From contig NZ_JARWNW010000206.1 in assembly GCF_029868325.1 (NCBI RefSeq), positions 1-50,709 of the forward strand: DNA of 50,709 nucleotides, written 5' to 3'. The stretch is from Nocardia carnea. GTDB taxonomy: Bacteria > Actinomycetota > Actinomycetes > Mycobacteriales > Mycobacteriaceae. The notes beneath the pieces are model-generated. The model had not been told where the DNA came from and ran no database searches. It worked only from the letters and a program-made list of their open reading frames with translations. Both the position numbers and the translations under genes were made by a program. Below, in pieces: positions 34,033 to 43,353 of this stretch (positions are counted from its first letter, which is position 1; the number at the start of each line of letters is the position of its first letter).

Positions 34033-34920
34033 TTAATTCCGCTCGCCCGGGACCGCCCCGGCGGATTCGGGCGACCCCGCCCCGGTGGTCTGCGGGGGTG
34101 GACCAGCCAGTTCACCGGCCAGCCGTGCGGCGAGGTTGCCGCCGTCGACCCACAGCACTTGGCCGGTGATGTAACCGGCGGCGCGGCTGCCCAGGAACAG
34201 CAGTGCGGACGCCTGTTCGACGGGATCGGCGGACCGGCCCAGCGGTTTGGGGATCCCGTCGAGATAGTCCTGGCCGTATGCCGAACGCAGCTGGTCCAGG
34301 ATGGGGGTTTCGGTGACGCCGGGGCCGGTGCAGTTCATCCGGATCCCGCGGCGCGCGAGCTCCACCGATCTGCGCACGGTGTAGAGGATGATTGCCTCTT
34401 TGGACAGCCGGTAGCCGCCGTCCGCAATGGCTTCGGGGTTCGCGGTACACCAGGCGATTCCCTGCTCCATCGAGGCGGTTTCCAGCAATCCGTTGACCGC
34501 CCAGCGGTTTTCCAGGTATCCGGAGGCGGCCAGCGAGGAGACGCTGACCACCGCCGAACCCGGTTCCATATGCGGGACGAGCGCTTCGGTGATATGCCGC
34601 ATCCCGAGAAAATTGATGGTGGCGACGCGCAGCGGATCGCCGATCCCCGAGGAGACGCCGGCGATGTTGAACAGGACGTCGACCTCGGTCCCGACCGAGC
34701 GTGCGGCCCGGTCGATGGACGACGGGTCCGCCTGATCCATCTCGTGGAACTCGTCGAGTTCGGCGCCCGGGCGCAACCGGTCGAGTCCGACGATCTCGGC
34801 GCCGAGATCCCGCAACTGCGTCACCAGGCAGGCGCCGATACCGGAGGCGCAGCCGGTCACCACCACCCGTTTACCGTCGAAACGCCACCGCCGGTCGATC
34901 GAATCCACCTCGGGCACCAC
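34033..34920 (-). CDS. Short-chain dehydrogenase (3-alpha-HSD-like)
   Basis: A 295-residue SDR. It has TGCASGIG for nucleotide binding, NIAG, SVSSLAASG for the catalytic Ser, and YRLSK for Tyr/Lys. The long insertion between Ser and Tyr and the late WVDGGNLAA resemble 3-alpha-hydroxysteroid dehydrogenase/carbonyl reductase types. It starts at an ATG near the LLM stop (24 bp) and ends 22 bp before the cyclase start, so it is co-transcribed. The likely role is alcohol or ketone interconversion on a cyclic intermediate. Confidence 0.88.
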   Translation of the reverse strand: MVPEVDSIDRRWRFDGKRVVVTGCASGIGACLVTQLRDLGAEIVGLDRLRPGAELDEFHEMDQADPSSIDRAARSVGTEVDVLFNIAGVSSGIGDPLRVATINFLGMRHITEALVPHMEPGSAVVSVSSLAASGYLENRWAVNGLLETASMEQGIAWCTANPEAIADGGYRLSKEAIILYTVRRSVELARRGIRMNCTGPGVTETPILDQLRSAYGQDYLDGIPKPLGRSADPVEQASALLFLGSRAAGYITGQVLWVDGGNLAARLAGELAGPPPQTTGAGSPESAGAVPGERN

Positions 34921-34944
34921 GCTCTCCTCTCCCGCTGCGGCCGC

Positions 34945-36246
34945 TCAGCCCTGCTGTTCCTTCAGTGCCTGCGCGGCCTTCACCCGGCCTTCGTTGATCT
35001 CGGCCATGGCCTCGGGGATCTCGCTGGCGGTGAATTTTCCGCCGCGGCCGGTGGGCAGGCCGCCGATCGAATAGCTTTCGTCGAATTCCGGTACCGCCCA
35101 GGGCCGCCGCCGCGCTTCGGCCTTCTCCAGGACCGGCTCGAGCCGTTTGGCTTTCTCCGCCCGGGCCACCTCATCGCGTTCGATGAATTCCGGCAGGATC
35201 TCTTTGCCCATGATCTCGATGGATTCCATGGTTCCTTCGTGGCTGCGCGGGTTCAGCAGCAGGATGATCTCGTCGACCCCGCTCTGCTCGTAGCCGCGCA
35301 GGAATTCGCGCACTGTTTCCGGGCCGCCGATGGCGCCGCGACCGGGACCGTAGGCGAGGGTTTCGTCTTCCTTCACCGCGTCCAGGTAGCTGTCCCATAC
35401 GCCGGTGCGGCCGGGGGTGTGCATACCGGTCATGTAGTAGTGCATGATGCCGAACGAGAAGAACCCGCCGCCCAGGCCGAGTCGTTTGACCGCCTCTTCG
35501 TCGGTTTTGGCCACCATCATCGACAGGTCACCGCCGATGGCCAGGATATTCGGGTTCATCTGCGGTACCGAGGGTGCGGCGGCGTTCTCGAATTCCTCGT
35601 AGTAGCCGCGTACGCGCTCACCGAGCGCCTCCGGCCCGGTGTAGGCGAAACTCAGTGCGCCGATGCCTTTCTGGGCCGCCATCTGCACCGACGACGGCCG
35701 GGTACAGGCCACCCACAGCGGCGGGTGCGGGGTCTGCCGCGGTTTCGGGATGATATTGCGGGGCGGCATGGTGATGTGCTCACCCTTGAATCCGCTGAAC
35801 GGGGTCTCGGTCATCGCGCGGACGGTCACCTCGAGGGCTTCCTCCCACTGCGCGCGTTTATCCGCCGGGTCGATGTTGAACCCGCCGAGCTCGGCCACCG
35901 ACGACGATTCCCCGGTGCCGAATTCCACCCGGCCGCCGGACAGATGATCCAGGGTCGCCACCCGTTCCGCGGCGCGGGCGGGATGGTTGATTCCCGGCGG
36001 CAGATGCATGACACCGAAACCGAGCCGGATGTTCTTCGTCCGCTGGCTGGCCGCGGCGAGGAACATCTCGGGCGCGGTGGCGTGGCAGTACTCCTCCAGG
36101 AAGTGGTGCTCGGTGAGCCAGACCGTGGAGAATCCGGCTTTATCGGCCGCTTCTACTTCGTCCAGCCCGTCCTGGAACATCTGGTATTCGTCGTCGTCGG
36201 TCCACGGCCGCGGCAGGGCGAACTCGTAGAAGAGCGATATTTTCAT
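34945..36246 (-). CDS. Luciferase-like flavin monooxygenase
   Basis: A 433-residue LLM protein, longer than average. STVWLTEHHFLEEY holds the EHH motif of FMNH2-dependent luciferase-type oxygenases. GGRVEFGTGESSSVAELGGF and MPPRNIIPKPRQTPHPPLW are usual LLM blocks. Its ATG overlaps the stop of the KstD-like gene (4 nt), so it is coupled. Together with the FMN reductase at 32348 it could form a two-component monooxygenase, for example of Baeyer-Villiger type; the reaction is inferred. The C-terminal about 90 residues are charged and extend beyond the barrel. Confidence 0.88.
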   Translation of the reverse strand: MKISLFYEFALPRPWTDDDEYQMFQDGLDEVEAADKAGFSTVWLTEHHFLEEYCHATAPEMFLAAASQRTKNIRLGFGVMHLPPGINHPARAAERVATLDHLSGGRVEFGTGESSSVAELGGFNIDPADKRAQWEEALEVTVRAMTETPFSGFKGEHITMPPRNIIPKPRQTPHPPLWVACTRPSSVQMAAQKGIGALSFAYTGPEALGERVRGYYEEFENAAAPSVPQMNPNILAIGGDLSMMVAKTDEEAVKRLGLGGGFFSFGIMHYYMTGMHTPGRTGVWDSYLDAVKEDETLAYGPGRGAIGGPETVREFLRGYEQSGVDEIILLLNPRSHEGTMESIEIMGKEILPEFIERDEVARAEKAKRLEPVLEKAEARRRPWAVPEFDESYSIGGLPTGRGGKFTASEIPEAMAEINEGRVKAAQALKEQQG

Positions 36247-38024
36247 CGATTACCTCCGGTGGATTCGATCGTTTCGGTTTCGGATGACGCACGCTGCGCA
36301 CAGTGCTGGGCCGCGACGTATCCGAAGGTCATCGCCGGCCCGATGGTGGCGCCCGCGCCGGCGTAGCTGCGGCCCATGACCGCCGCCGAGGCGTTCCCGG
36401 TCGCGTACAGGCCGTCGATCACGGTGCCGTCGGCGCGCAGCACCCGGGCGTATTCGTCGGTGCGCAACCCGCCCGAAGTGCCAAGATCGCCGAGCACGAT
36501 CCGGAAGGCGTAGTAGGGCGGTTTCCCGATCGGATACAGGTTCGGGTTCGGCAGGGTGGGATCGCCGTAGTAGTTGTCGTAGACGCTGTCGCCGCGCCCG
36601 AAATCGTCGTCATGACCCTTACGCGCCAGTTCGCCGAACCGCTCCGCGGTGGATTTCAGCGCCCCGGCGGGGACATCGATCTTGCGCGCGAGCTCGTCCC
36701 AGGATCCCGCCTCCACCACGACCCCCGATTCCAGCCAGGCCTGCGGGACCTTCCCACCGGTCGGGACCGGCGCGAACGGCACCTTGGGGATCGGCAGATG
36801 CCCGCAGATCACATACCGGTGCCAGGACCTCTTATCGGTGATCAGCCAGCACGGAATATGGGTGGTACCGGCCCGCTGGCCTTCGATCATGGCGTGGCCG
36901 AAGTCCATATAGGGTGCGGCTTCGTTGATGAACCGCTCGCCCGCCCCGTTGACGATGAACTGGGCGGGCATCATCCGTTCGTTGAGCATGAACTGCATCC
37001 GGCCGTCCGGCCACTGCACCGCCGGGAACCACCAGGATTCGTCCATCAGCTCGGTGGCGGCGCCGACCTTTTCTCCGGCGCGGATACCGTCGCCGACGTT
37101 CAGCGGGTTACCGAAGCTCCAGTCGGTGTCCACCTCCGGGAGTTCCGCGCGCCGCCGGTCCATATCGCGTTCGAAACCGCCGGTCGCCAGGATCACCCCA
37201 CGGCGGGCTCGGATCCGGATCTGCGCACCGTTCCGTTCGACCACCGCGCCGGTCACCCGGCCGTCCGGGTCGGTGAGCAGTGATTGCATCGGCGCGCCGA
37301 GCCAGAGCCGGATATCGCGTTCTTTCAGCGCGAGCCGCAGCCGGGCGATCAGCGACTGCCCGATGGTGACGATCCGATCGCCGAAGAGCCGGGCCCGCAT
37401 CATCCGCCAGATCAGCTTCAGCAGTACCGCTTTACCGCGCCAGTTCTGCCGCACCTGATAGAACAACCGCAGGTCCATGGGTCCCAGCCAGATGCCCTTG
37501 GGCGCCAAGGCGAGCGGTTCGAGCAGTTCACTTTCCTCGGACCCCAGCACCCGGGTGTCTATCGGCGGGACGTTGATGGTGCTGCCCTGCCCGGAGCCGC
37601 CTTCGAGCTCCGGATAGTAATCGGCATATCCGGGTTTCCAGACGAATTGCATCCAGTCGCTGCGCTCTTCGAGGAAAGCCATCATTTCCGGGGCCTTCTC
37701 GACATACATCCGCAGCCGCTGTTCGGTGACGAGCCCGCCGGTGATCGTCTTCAGGTATTCGACGACCGATTCCGCGTCCAATTCGAAACCGGCCCGGCGC
37801 TGTGCGGGCGCGTTCGGCACCCAGATACCGCCGCCGGACAGCGCGGTGGAACCACCGTATTTCGCACCCTTCTCGACGATCAGGACCTCGAGGCCGTCGG
37901 CCTCGGCCTTCAGGGCGGCCGACATCCCGCCGCCGCCGGACCCCACCACCAGCACATCGACGGTTTCGTCGTGGCCGGCGCCGGAATCCTCGGCGCCGGC
38001 AGTATCCGGTTCCTCCGTGGTCAC
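36243..38024 (-). CDS. KstD-like FAD dehydrogenase (3-ketosteroid delta-1-dehydrogenase family)
   Basis: A 593-residue flavoprotein. The FAD site is VDVLVVGSGGGGMSAALKAE, followed by YGGSTALSGGGIWVPN. The C-terminal part PPYYAFRIVLGDLGTSGGL and GRSYAGAGATIGPAMTFGYV closely follow 3-ketosteroid delta-1-dehydrogenases, including the conserved Tyr of YYA. It would introduce a C=C bond next to a ring ketone. Steroid specificity is not proven; related enzymes act on other cyclic ketones and aromatise rings. It is coupled to the downstream luciferase-type gene and follows the MhpB-type gene by 48 bp. Confidence 0.88.
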   Translation of the reverse strand: MTTEEPDTAGAEDSGAGHDETVDVLVVGSGGGGMSAALKAEADGLEVLIVEKGAKYGGSTALSGGGIWVPNAPAQRRAGFELDAESVVEYLKTITGGLVTEQRLRMYVEKAPEMMAFLEERSDWMQFVWKPGYADYYPELEGGSGQGSTINVPPIDTRVLGSEESELLEPLALAPKGIWLGPMDLRLFYQVRQNWRGKAVLLKLIWRMMRARLFGDRIVTIGQSLIARLRLALKERDIRLWLGAPMQSLLTDPDGRVTGAVVERNGAQIRIRARRGVILATGGFERDMDRRRAELPEVDTDWSFGNPLNVGDGIRAGEKVGAATELMDESWWFPAVQWPDGRMQFMLNERMMPAQFIVNGAGERFINEAAPYMDFGHAMIEGQRAGTTHIPCWLITDKRSWHRYVICGHLPIPKVPFAPVPTGGKVPQAWLESGVVVEAGSWDELARKIDVPAGALKSTAERFGELARKGHDDDFGRGDSVYDNYYGDPTLPNPNLYPIGKPPYYAFRIVLGDLGTSGGLRTDEYARVLRADGTVIDGLYATGNASAAVMGRSYAGAGATIGPAMTFGYVAAQHCAQRASSETETIESTGGNR

Positions 38025-38072
38025 GATGTCCTTACCTTTCTTCGGGTGGTCGATGCGGGTGCCGGCGGCGGG

Positions 38073-39020
38073 CTACCCGGGGTCGGCCGGACGCGCGGTG
38101 CGGATGGCGAATCCGGCGATCAGTTCGGGCGAGGGCCGGTAGTAGCGGACAGTGGTCCGGTACGCGCCCTGCGCCGCGAGGGCCGCGAAGGCTGCCACCC
38201 AGGTCCGGACCTCATGCGCGGAATTACCGGCGATACGCGTGATCTCACTGTTGGACCAGCTGTCGACGGCCGCCAGCCCTCCGGTGTCGACCAGCTCGAG
38301 GAATTCCCGGTCCCAGTCCGGGTTGAGCGGTTGCAGCGGCCCATCCCCGGCCGTGAATTCCGCTGCCGCCGCCATCACCGCGGCCTGCCGGGCCTGCCGC
38401 TGCTCGGTGGTCATGGGCCGGCCGTGCACGATCCGCTCCAGTACCGGCGGCGGCGCGGTGGCGCGCTGCGGAACCGGCGGATCGTGCGACAGGCCCCCGG
38501 AGCCGAGCACCAGTACCCGTTTCCCGAGGGTCGCGAGATGCTGCCCGACCGCGGTCCCGAGGGCCCGCACCCGGCGCAGCGGCCCGAGCGGCGTCGCGAC
38601 CGAATTCAGGAAGATCGGGATCACCGGCCGGGCGGTGACCTCTCCGAACAGCTGCTGGAGCGGTTGTACGGTGCCGTGATCGACCGACATCTCCGCCGAG
38701 GTGGCGATATCGATACCGGCCTCGAGCAGCGCCTCCGCCAGCGCCAGCGCCTGCTTCCCCGGAACGTTCAGCGGGCCGGAGTGGGTGCCGTAGTCGCCGA
38801 CCCCGGCCGCCGCCGTGCCCAGGCAGAACGGCGGCATCAGCTTGTAGAAGAACCCGTTGTAATGGTCCGGGGCGAACAAAACCACCAGTTCGGGATCGAA
38901 GTTCCGCACGAATTCCCGGGCCTGATCGAGTGCCCCGCCGATCTCGCTGAGCAGCTCCCGGCCCGGTCCCGGGAGTTCAAGGAGCGGGCTGTGCGAGACG
39001 CAGCATACGGCCAGCGGCAT
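38073..39020 (-). CDS. mhpB: Class III extradiol dioxygenase, MhpB-like
   Basis: A 315-residue protein collinear with E. coli MhpB (2,3-dihydroxyphenylpropionate 1,2-dioxygenase). VSHSP with His10, [24 protein letters not shown] with His115 and [13 protein letters not shown] with His179 all fall at the MhpB numbers; His115 and His179 are the known acid/base residues. It performs meta cleavage of a catechol carrying a side chain using Fe(II) and O2. It overlaps the MhpA-type gene by 44 bp, so ring hydroxylation and cleavage are coupled. The side chain may differ from propionate. Confidence 0.93.
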   Translation of the reverse strand: MPLAVCCVSHSPLLELPGPGRELLSEIGGALDQAREFVRNFDPELVVLFAPDHYNGFFYKLMPPFCLGTAAAGVGDYGTHSGPLNVPGKQALALAEALLEAGIDIATSAEMSVDHGTVQPLQQLFGEVTARPVIPIFLNSVATPLGPLRRVRALGTAVGQHLATLGKRVLVLGSGGLSHDPPVPQRATAPPPVLERIVHGRPMTTEQRQARQAAVMAAAAEFTAGDGPLQPLNPDWDREFLELVDTGGLAAVDSWSNSEITRIAGNSAHEVRTWVAAFAALAAQGAYRTTVRYYRPSPELIAGFAIRTARPADPG

Positions 39021-40647
39021 CGGTACCTCCCGGGGTCAGAGTGAGCGTGTCCCGCAGTGCCGCACCGAGTTCGGGGGCATGCTGGGCGATACAGGCGCCG
39101 GCCACGAACCGGTCCGGGCGCAGGAACAGCACGGAATCGAGCTGGGCGTCGAACCATTTCTTCAGCGCGCCGGTGTGATCGCCGACCACCAGCACATCGG
39201 GGTCGTCGTGGCCGGTCCAGTGCAGCTGGGTGGCAGGCCGGGCCTCCACGAACCGGGCGCCCAGCGCTTTCCAGCGGGCGAATTCGATATCCCCCAGCAC
39301 CTTTCGCGGCTGGTTGTTCCAGCACAGCACCGCGAACCAGGGCCCGAGCGTATCGTCGAGCAGCACATCGGGCCGGGCCCGCGTGGCCACCCGCGGCTGG
39401 ACGAACAGCGTGCCGACCGCCGAATTCGGTGATCGGGACCAGCCGTGCACCACCGCGCCGCGGTCGTAACGCGGCATGGGTTTGAACCGCATCCCCAGGA
39501 CGTACCGTTTCAACGGCGGCACCGCGGCCAGCGCACGCACCGCCACATCCCGGACCGCGGCGACCCGCTGGTTCGTCGGCGAGATGACCCGCCCGACCAT
39601 GGTCGACAGGTCGATCATCGCGCGCGCGTGTTTGCGCCGCTCCTGGTCGTAGGTGTCGAGCAGGGCATCGCCGGCCAGGCCCGACGCCACGGCCGCGAGC
39701 TTCCAGCCCAGGTTCGCCGCGTCCCGGATCCCGCTGTTGTAGCCCTGCCCCTGCCAGACCGGCATCAGGTGCGCGGCGTCCCCGGCCAGCAGTAACCGGC
39801 CCTTCCGGAATTCACCGGCGATACGGGAGTGATGGGTGTAGACGCGCCGCCGTATCACATCCAGCCGCTGCGGGTGCGGGACGAACGGTTCGAGCAGCCG
39901 GGCCAGGAATTCCGGGGTTTCGGCGTCCTCATCGGTTTCGCCGGGATGCAGCAGGAATTCGAAGCGGCGGATTCCGTGCGCCAGCGAGATGGAGACGTTC
40001 GGCCGCACGGGATCCGCGCCGACCTCGACGTTCGGATGCCCCAGCGGATCACCGTCGATATCGACCACCAGCCAGCGAGTCGAGGACGTGGTGCCCTCGA
40101 AACTCACTCCCATGGTGTGCCGGGTGGCGCTGCGCCCGCCGTCGCTACCCACCACATAGCGGGCATGAACAGTTTCCGGCCCGTCGGCGGTGTCCAACCG
40201 CACCCGGACCTCGTCGCCGGCGTCGTCGCAGTCGGTCATCGCGGTGGCCCAGCGGATATCGATACAGTCGAACCGATCCAGGCCGCGCAGCAATTCGGCA
40301 TCTACCAGCGGCTGGATGAAACCGCTGCGTTTGGGCCACCCGAACTGCTGATCGGTGGGCGCGATCTCGGCCAGCAGCCGCCGGTCACCGTCGACGAACC
40401 GCATGATCTGGTTCGGGTTGGTATGCGGCAGGATCTGCTCCACGAGACCGGTGGATTGCAGGGTGCGCAGCGATTCGTCGTCGATACCGACACCGCGCGG
40501 ATAGTCGATGAGAGCGGGGCGTTCCTCCACCAGCAGTGTCCGCACACCGTAGCGGCCCAGCATATTGCAGAGGGTCAGCCCGACCGGTCCCGCGCCGACG
40601 ACGACAACGTCGTAGCGGGTGGGAGTGCTGCCGTTACCGGTATCCAT
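38977..40647 (-). CDS. mhpA: FAD aromatic hydroxylase, MhpA-like
   Basis: A 556-residue class A flavoprotein monooxygenase. It contains [20 protein letters not shown] (FAD), [13 protein letters not shown] (DG motif) and [20 protein letters not shown] (GD motif), plus the C-terminal thioredoxin-like domain usual in this family. It should ortho-hydroxylate a 3-hydroxyphenyl-alkanoate to a catechol with NAD(P)H and O2. The ATG at 40647 follows a GGGTGG element; a GTG at 40656 overlapping the previous gene is also possible. The end overlaps the MhpB-type gene by 44 bp. Confidence 0.92.
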   Translation of the reverse strand: MDTGNGSTPTRYDVVVVGAGPVGLTLCNMLGRYGVRTLLVEERPALIDYPRGVGIDDESLRTLQSTGLVEQILPHTNPNQIMRFVDGDRRLLAEIAPTDQQFGWPKRSGFIQPLVDAELLRGLDRFDCIDIRWATAMTDCDDAGDEVRVRLDTADGPETVHARYVVGSDGGRSATRHTMGVSFEGTTSSTRWLVVDIDGDPLGHPNVEVGADPVRPNVSISLAHGIRRFEFLLHPGETDEDAETPEFLARLLEPFVPHPQRLDVIRRRVYTHHSRIAGEFRKGRLLLAGDAAHLMPVWQGQGYNSGIRDAANLGWKLAAVASGLAGDALLDTYDQERRKHARAMIDLSTMVGRVISPTNQRVAAVRDVAVRALAAVPPLKRYVLGMRFKPMPRYDRGAVVHGWSRSPNSAVGTLFVQPRVATRARPDVLLDDTLGPWFAVLCWNNQPRKVLGDIEFARWKALGARFVEARPATQLHWTGHDDPDVLVVGDHTGALKKWFDAQLDSVLFLRPDRFVAGACIAQHAPELGAALRDTLTLTPGGTDAAGRMLRLAQPAP

Positions 40648-40648
40648 A

Positions 40649-41512
40649 TCAACCACCCAGCAGGAATTCGAGATGAAGGGCGTTGAACGCCGCCGGCGAC
40701 TCGTACTGCGGCCAATGCCCGCAGTCCGGCAGTACTTCGAACCTGGCGCCGGGGATCATCGAGGCGATTCGTTTACCTTCGGTGACGTCGGCGGTGGGGT
40801 CGTCGCTGGTCCACACCACCAGCGTCGGTGCGGTGATCGCCCCGTACTCTCGCGCGCCCAGCAGGTTGCGGGCCCGGATCTGCGGATCCTGCAGCGCCAT
40901 GATGTCGCGCATGGCGTCGACAAATCCGGGTTGGCGGTAGATCCGCTGCCGGCTCGCGACGATATCGTCGTAATCCTTCGATTTATCCGCCATCAGCCAT
41001 TTGATGCGGGCCTGCACCGTCTCCCAGGTGGGCTCGGCCGCCGCGGCCATGGACAGGGTCACGATCCGCGCCATGACCTCGGGGTCGGCCTGCGAACCGC
41101 CCGCGGTGTTGAGGACCAGCCGGTCCACCCGGCCGGGATGGTCGCAGGCGGCGCGGGCCGCCACCCACCCGCCCAGGGATTCGCCGCTGATATGCGCGCG
41201 GGGAGCGCCGATGGTGTCGAGGAACGCGATCAGATGCCGCACATAGTGCTCGACCTCGAGCGGATGCCCCGGTTTATCGGTGTAACCGTGCCCGAGCATA
41301 TCGATCGACCAGGTCGAGAAATGCTCCCCATGCGCCGCCAGGTTCCGGATATAGGCCTCGGCGTGCCCGCCGGACCCGTGCAGCAGGACCAATGCCGGTT
41401 TGTTCCGGTCACCGGCGTGCAGGTAGCGCGTCCGCACTCCCGCCACATCCAGGTATCCCTGGCTGAACGCGACCCCCTGCAGATCGCACCACACGCTCTC
41501 GTATTCCGACAC
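40649..41512 (-). CDS. mhpC: Meta-cleavage product hydrolase, MhpC-like
   Basis: A 287-residue alpha/beta hydrolase. [14 protein letters not shown] (oxyanion), the Ser in [11 protein letters not shown], the Asp near [10 protein letters not shown] and the His in [10 protein letters not shown] form the triad seen in MhpC/BphD enzymes. It should cleave the ring-opened product of the MhpB-like dioxygenase. The GTG at 41512 with GGAAGG 5 nt upstream is preferred to a start 12 codons earlier. It is directly followed by the MhpA-type gene. Steps after this (MhpD, E and F types) are not in the window. Confidence 0.9.
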   Translation of the reverse strand: MSEYESVWCDLQGVAFSQGYLDVAGVRTRYLHAGDRNKPALVLLHGSGGHAEAYIRNLAAHGEHFSTWSIDMLGHGYTDKPGHPLEVEHYVRHLIAFLDTIGAPRAHISGESLGGWVAARAACDHPGRVDRLVLNTAGGSQADPEVMARIVTLSMAAAAEPTWETVQARIKWLMADKSKDYDDIVASRQRIYRQPGFVDAMRDIMALQDPQIRARNLLGAREYGAITAPTLVVWTSDDPTADVTEGKRIASMIPGARFEVLPDCGHWPQYESPAAFNALHLEFLLGG

Positions 41513-41581
41513 TGCTACCTTCCGCTCTCTCCGTTGGCCCACGCCCATCTCCCGCCCCTCACGCCCGGGGCGAGGACGGGT

Positions 41582-43231
41582 TCAGCACTTCGCCGACTCG
41601 CCGGTGGCCGCGTTGTATCCGGCCCGGAACCCGAAAACCATGCCCGGGCCGATGGTTCCGCCGGCTCCGCCGTAGGCGCGGCCGGTCACTCCCGCCATCG
41701 CATTGCCGACCGCGTACAACCCCGGAATCACCGCACCGCCGATATGCCGGACCCGGGCGTCGCGATCCGTACGCGGCCCGCCTTTGGTGCCCATGGCGCC
41801 GACCGTCACCGGAACGGCGTAGTACGGGCCGGTATCGACGGGCCCCAGCGTGCGCCCCGCGACGGTTTCGGCATCGGGATCACCCCAGTAGCCGTCGTAT
41901 TCGCTGGCGCCGCGACCGAAGTCGGGATCGGCGCCGGCGGCCACCGCCCGATTCCAGTCGGCCACGGTGCGCTGCAGGCCCTCCGGATCGATACCGGTCC
42001 GGGCACCGAGTTCGGCGAGATCGGCCGATTCGCAGAACCAGTCCGGTGCCGCGCCACCCGGTTCCACGCCCAGGAATCCGTACCGGCGCAGATGTTCGGC
42101 ATCGAACACCATCCAGCCGGGGTTGTTGACATAGCCGCCGCGCGGATCGAGGTAGTGGAAGGCACCCGCCATCGAGTTGTATTCGGCGGCTTCGTTGACG
42201 AACCGTTTCCCGGCCCGGTTCACGATGATGCTGCGCGGGCGGGTGCGTTCCAGCCGGACACTGCGACTGCGCTGACGGCCGTCGATCGTATCGCCCGGCA
42301 GCTGCACCACCGGAACCCACCAGGCCTCACCCATATTGCCGAGGTCGGCACCGTGGGCCATGGCCATCCGCAGTCCGTCACCGGTGTTGTTCGGCGGCGA
42401 TACCGGCCCGGTCATCGGCCCCCGCAGGAACGCTTTGACCAATCCGGGATCCCATTCGAAACCACCGGTCGCCAAGATCACGCCGCGCCGCGCCCGGACC
42501 GCGAACTCCCGCCCGTCGACGATGACCCGCGCCCCGGCGATCGCCCCGTTCTCCGCGATCAGTTCCACCGCGCGCGCACCGGTACGCGGCGTGATCCCCG
42601 CGGCCAGTACACCCTCGAGCAGCCCCGCCACCAGCGCCTGACCGGCGACACAGACATCGGCGGACGCATCACCCAGGACGGCGCGCAGCCGGGCGCGGGT
42701 TTCGGCGTCGAATCCGACATTGCTCCAGTCCAGCGGGAAGGTGGTGAGGCGTTCCCGCCATTCCCCGAGCCGGGCCAGGTCGTAGGCGGCCGGGCCGATG
42801 GACCGGCCGCCGGTGGGCCGCCCGCCGGGCAGCTCCGGTTTGTAGTCGGGAAAACCCTCGGCCACTTCGAATTTCACACCGCTGTGCAGTTCGACGTAAT
42901 CGAGCATCCGCGCGCCGGTGCGAACGAACACCTCGACCAGTTCGTCGTCCATCGAATCCAGTGACTGCGCACCGAGATAGGCCAGGGCGTCGGCGACCGT
43001 GAGTTCGCGCTCGGCCCGCGAATGCGCGGGGATCCAGGCCAATCCACCGGAGACCGCGCTGGTTCCGCCGACCGTGGGGGCCTTCTCGAACAAGGCCACC
43101 GCTGCACCTTCGACCGCGGCGGTGAGCGCCGCGGTGAGCCCGGCGGCACCGGTGCCCAGGACGACGATATCGGTCTGTTCGTCCCAGATCGTTGGATCGG
43201 ATCCGGCAACCGGCGACTGGTGCGATGGCAC
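41582..43231 (-). CDS. KstD/fumarate-reductase-like FAD flavoprotein
   Basis: A 549-residue flavoprotein. TDIVVLGTGAAGLTAALTAA, then VGGTSAVSGGLAWIPAHSR, is the FAD region; GPYYAVPVTVGAMGTKGGPR and GRAYGGAGGTIGPGMVFGF are the C-terminal signature. It is a diverged relative of the KstD-like protein at 36243-38024, so two dehydrogenation or aromatisation steps may exist in one pathway. Start ATG at 43231. It is followed after 69 bp by the MhpC-type gene, with a palindromic operator-like site 108 bp upstream. Confidence 0.87.
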   Translation of the reverse strand: MPSHQSPVAGSDPTIWDEQTDIVVLGTGAAGLTAALTAAVEGAAVALFEKAPTVGGTSAVSGGLAWIPAHSRAERELTVADALAYLGAQSLDSMDDELVEVFVRTGARMLDYVELHSGVKFEVAEGFPDYKPELPGGRPTGGRSIGPAAYDLARLGEWRERLTTFPLDWSNVGFDAETRARLRAVLGDASADVCVAGQALVAGLLEGVLAAGITPRTGARAVELIAENGAIAGARVIVDGREFAVRARRGVILATGGFEWDPGLVKAFLRGPMTGPVSPPNNTGDGLRMAMAHGADLGNMGEAWWVPVVQLPGDTIDGRQRSRSVRLERTRPRSIIVNRAGKRFVNEAAEYNSMAGAFHYLDPRGGYVNNPGWMVFDAEHLRRYGFLGVEPGGAAPDWFCESADLAELGARTGIDPEGLQRTVADWNRAVAAGADPDFGRGASEYDGYWGDPDAETVAGRTLGPVDTGPYYAVPVTVGAMGTKGGPRTDRDARVRHIGGAVIPGLYAVGNAMAGVTGRAYGGAGGTIGPGMVFGFRAGYNAATGESAKC

Positions 43232-43338
43232 TGCGCTGTCCTTTCGGCGAGCAGGCGGAGTCGGGGACGCCGGTCCGGCGGGCTGTCGTGCGGGGCACGA
43301 GCCGGACCGACTCGCGTAAAACGCTAATCTCCCTTTTT

Positions 43339-43353
43339 GAGAATCTTATTCTC
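43339..43353. promoter_or_regulatory. Palindrome GAGAAT-CTT-ATTCTC
   Basis: A perfect 6+6 inverted repeat with a 3-bp spacer. It overlaps the stop codon of the acyl-CoA ligase gene and lies 108 bp upstream of the KstD-like gene. GAGAAT-type half-sites also occur in the mutase/SDR gap (20125-20130), and ATTCTC lies upstream of the ligase (about 45014). A shared TetR-like regulator is a guess. Confidence 0.4.

Noticed and set aside
34012..36366. A 784-codon plus-strand open frame
   Set aside because: It is antisense to the SDR and luciferase-type genes; its His/Gly/Arg-rich composition is typical of GC-bias shadows.
38073..41512. A complete phenylpropionate (mhp) operon
   Set aside because: Only A, B and C types are present; hydratase, aldolase and acetaldehyde dehydrogenase genes are not in the window.
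40619..42964. A 781-codon plus-strand open frame
   Set aside because: It is antisense to the MhpC-like and KstD-like genes and has no recognisable domain.
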